A stretch of 64,000 nucleotides of DNA from JALZKA01 sp963734015 (lineage in GTDB: Bacteria; Actinomycetota; Thermoleophilia; Solirubrobacterales; 70-9). Shown one piece after another: positions 63,974 through 64,000 of the stretch. The stretch covers positions 62,001 to 126,000 of the forward strand of contig CAVTFG010000006.1 of the NCBI GenBank assembly GCA_963734015.1, in the 5' to 3' direction. The translations under genes and the position numbers were made by a program. Numbering within the stretch: the first letter of the stretch is position 1; each line of letters opens with the position of its first letter. The notes beneath the pieces were generated by a model that saw only the letters and a list, made by a program, of their open reading frames with translations, was not told the DNA's origin and did no database searches.

Positions 63974-64000
63974 CGCCAGGACCTTGGATTCCCGGGTCCC

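Overview
The window is a gene-dense chromosomal segment of a very GC-rich bacterium, most likely a deep-branching actinobacterium of the Thermoleophilia/Solirubrobacterales type. The inference rests on CarD, an RskA-type anti-sigma factor, DUF4383 and DUF389 membrane proteins, TANNNT -10 boxes placed 6-8 nt before start codons (leaderless transcripts), and a SigH of Firmicutes type. The gene order ftsH, folP-folB-folK, coaX, dus, lysS, clpC, radA, disA, ispD, ispF, cysS, rlmB, sigH is the one known from Bacillus subtilis. No rRNA, CRISPR array, prophage or insertion sequence was seen. One tRNA (Thr, UGU) is present.

Layout. 1-5.4 kb: 3' part of ftsH, a small helix-hairpin-helix protein, folate genes folP-folB-folK, a GST-like gene on the minus strand, coaX. 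5.7-13.6 kb: dus, greA, lysS, a lipoprotein, clpC, radA. 13.6-27.6 kb: a methyltransferase and a flavoprotein oxidase, then disA-carD-ispD, a DUF389 protein, a PHP phosphatase with ispF, lipid-type genes (acyl-CoA synthetase, SRPBCC, PlsC-like), cysS-rlmB, sigH and tRNA-Thr. 27.6-34.9 kb: iron-type alcohol dehydrogenase, a PlsC-GpsA fusion, two sigma/partner pairs, a rhomboid protease, a cobalamin-binding-type protein. 35-39.6 kb: PhhB, a hydrolase, WecB, a PiT phosphate transporter with its DUF47 partner, two small membrane proteins. 39.6-42.7 kb: two TadE-like proteins and a TadG/VanY/lytic-transglycosylase fusion, then a cupredoxin lipoprotein. 42.8-53.5 kb: uvrC-rapZ, an ABC-2 exporter, a VOC protein, a tightly overlapped glycolytic operon gap-pgk-tpiA-gpmI, tgt. 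53.5-64 kb: PknB kinase with lipoprotein and phosphoesterase, M48 protease, sugar-nucleotide epimerase, argS, HU, pyrF, LysM protein, D-Ala-D-Ala carboxypeptidase, a PfkB-family sugar kinase.

Two cross-cutting properties matter for reading the annotation. First, at least eight genes carry an apparent single-base indel (folK, the GST start, the lipoprotein after lysS, plsC-gpsA, gpmI, the phosphoesterase, the M48 protease, the LysM protein). Two of these lie in C homopolymers, so read error in the source assembly is the simplest explanation. Second, many genes show a TAGNNT-like box 6-8 nt before the start codon, which fixes several starts.

The most unusual items are a 52-bp structured repeat in two divergent promoter regions with compensatory base changes, the TadE/TadE/TadG-VanY-SLT cassette, the PlsC-GpsA fusion, a carD gene that appears to begin at AUU, and an ArgS lacking a recognisable HIGH motif.
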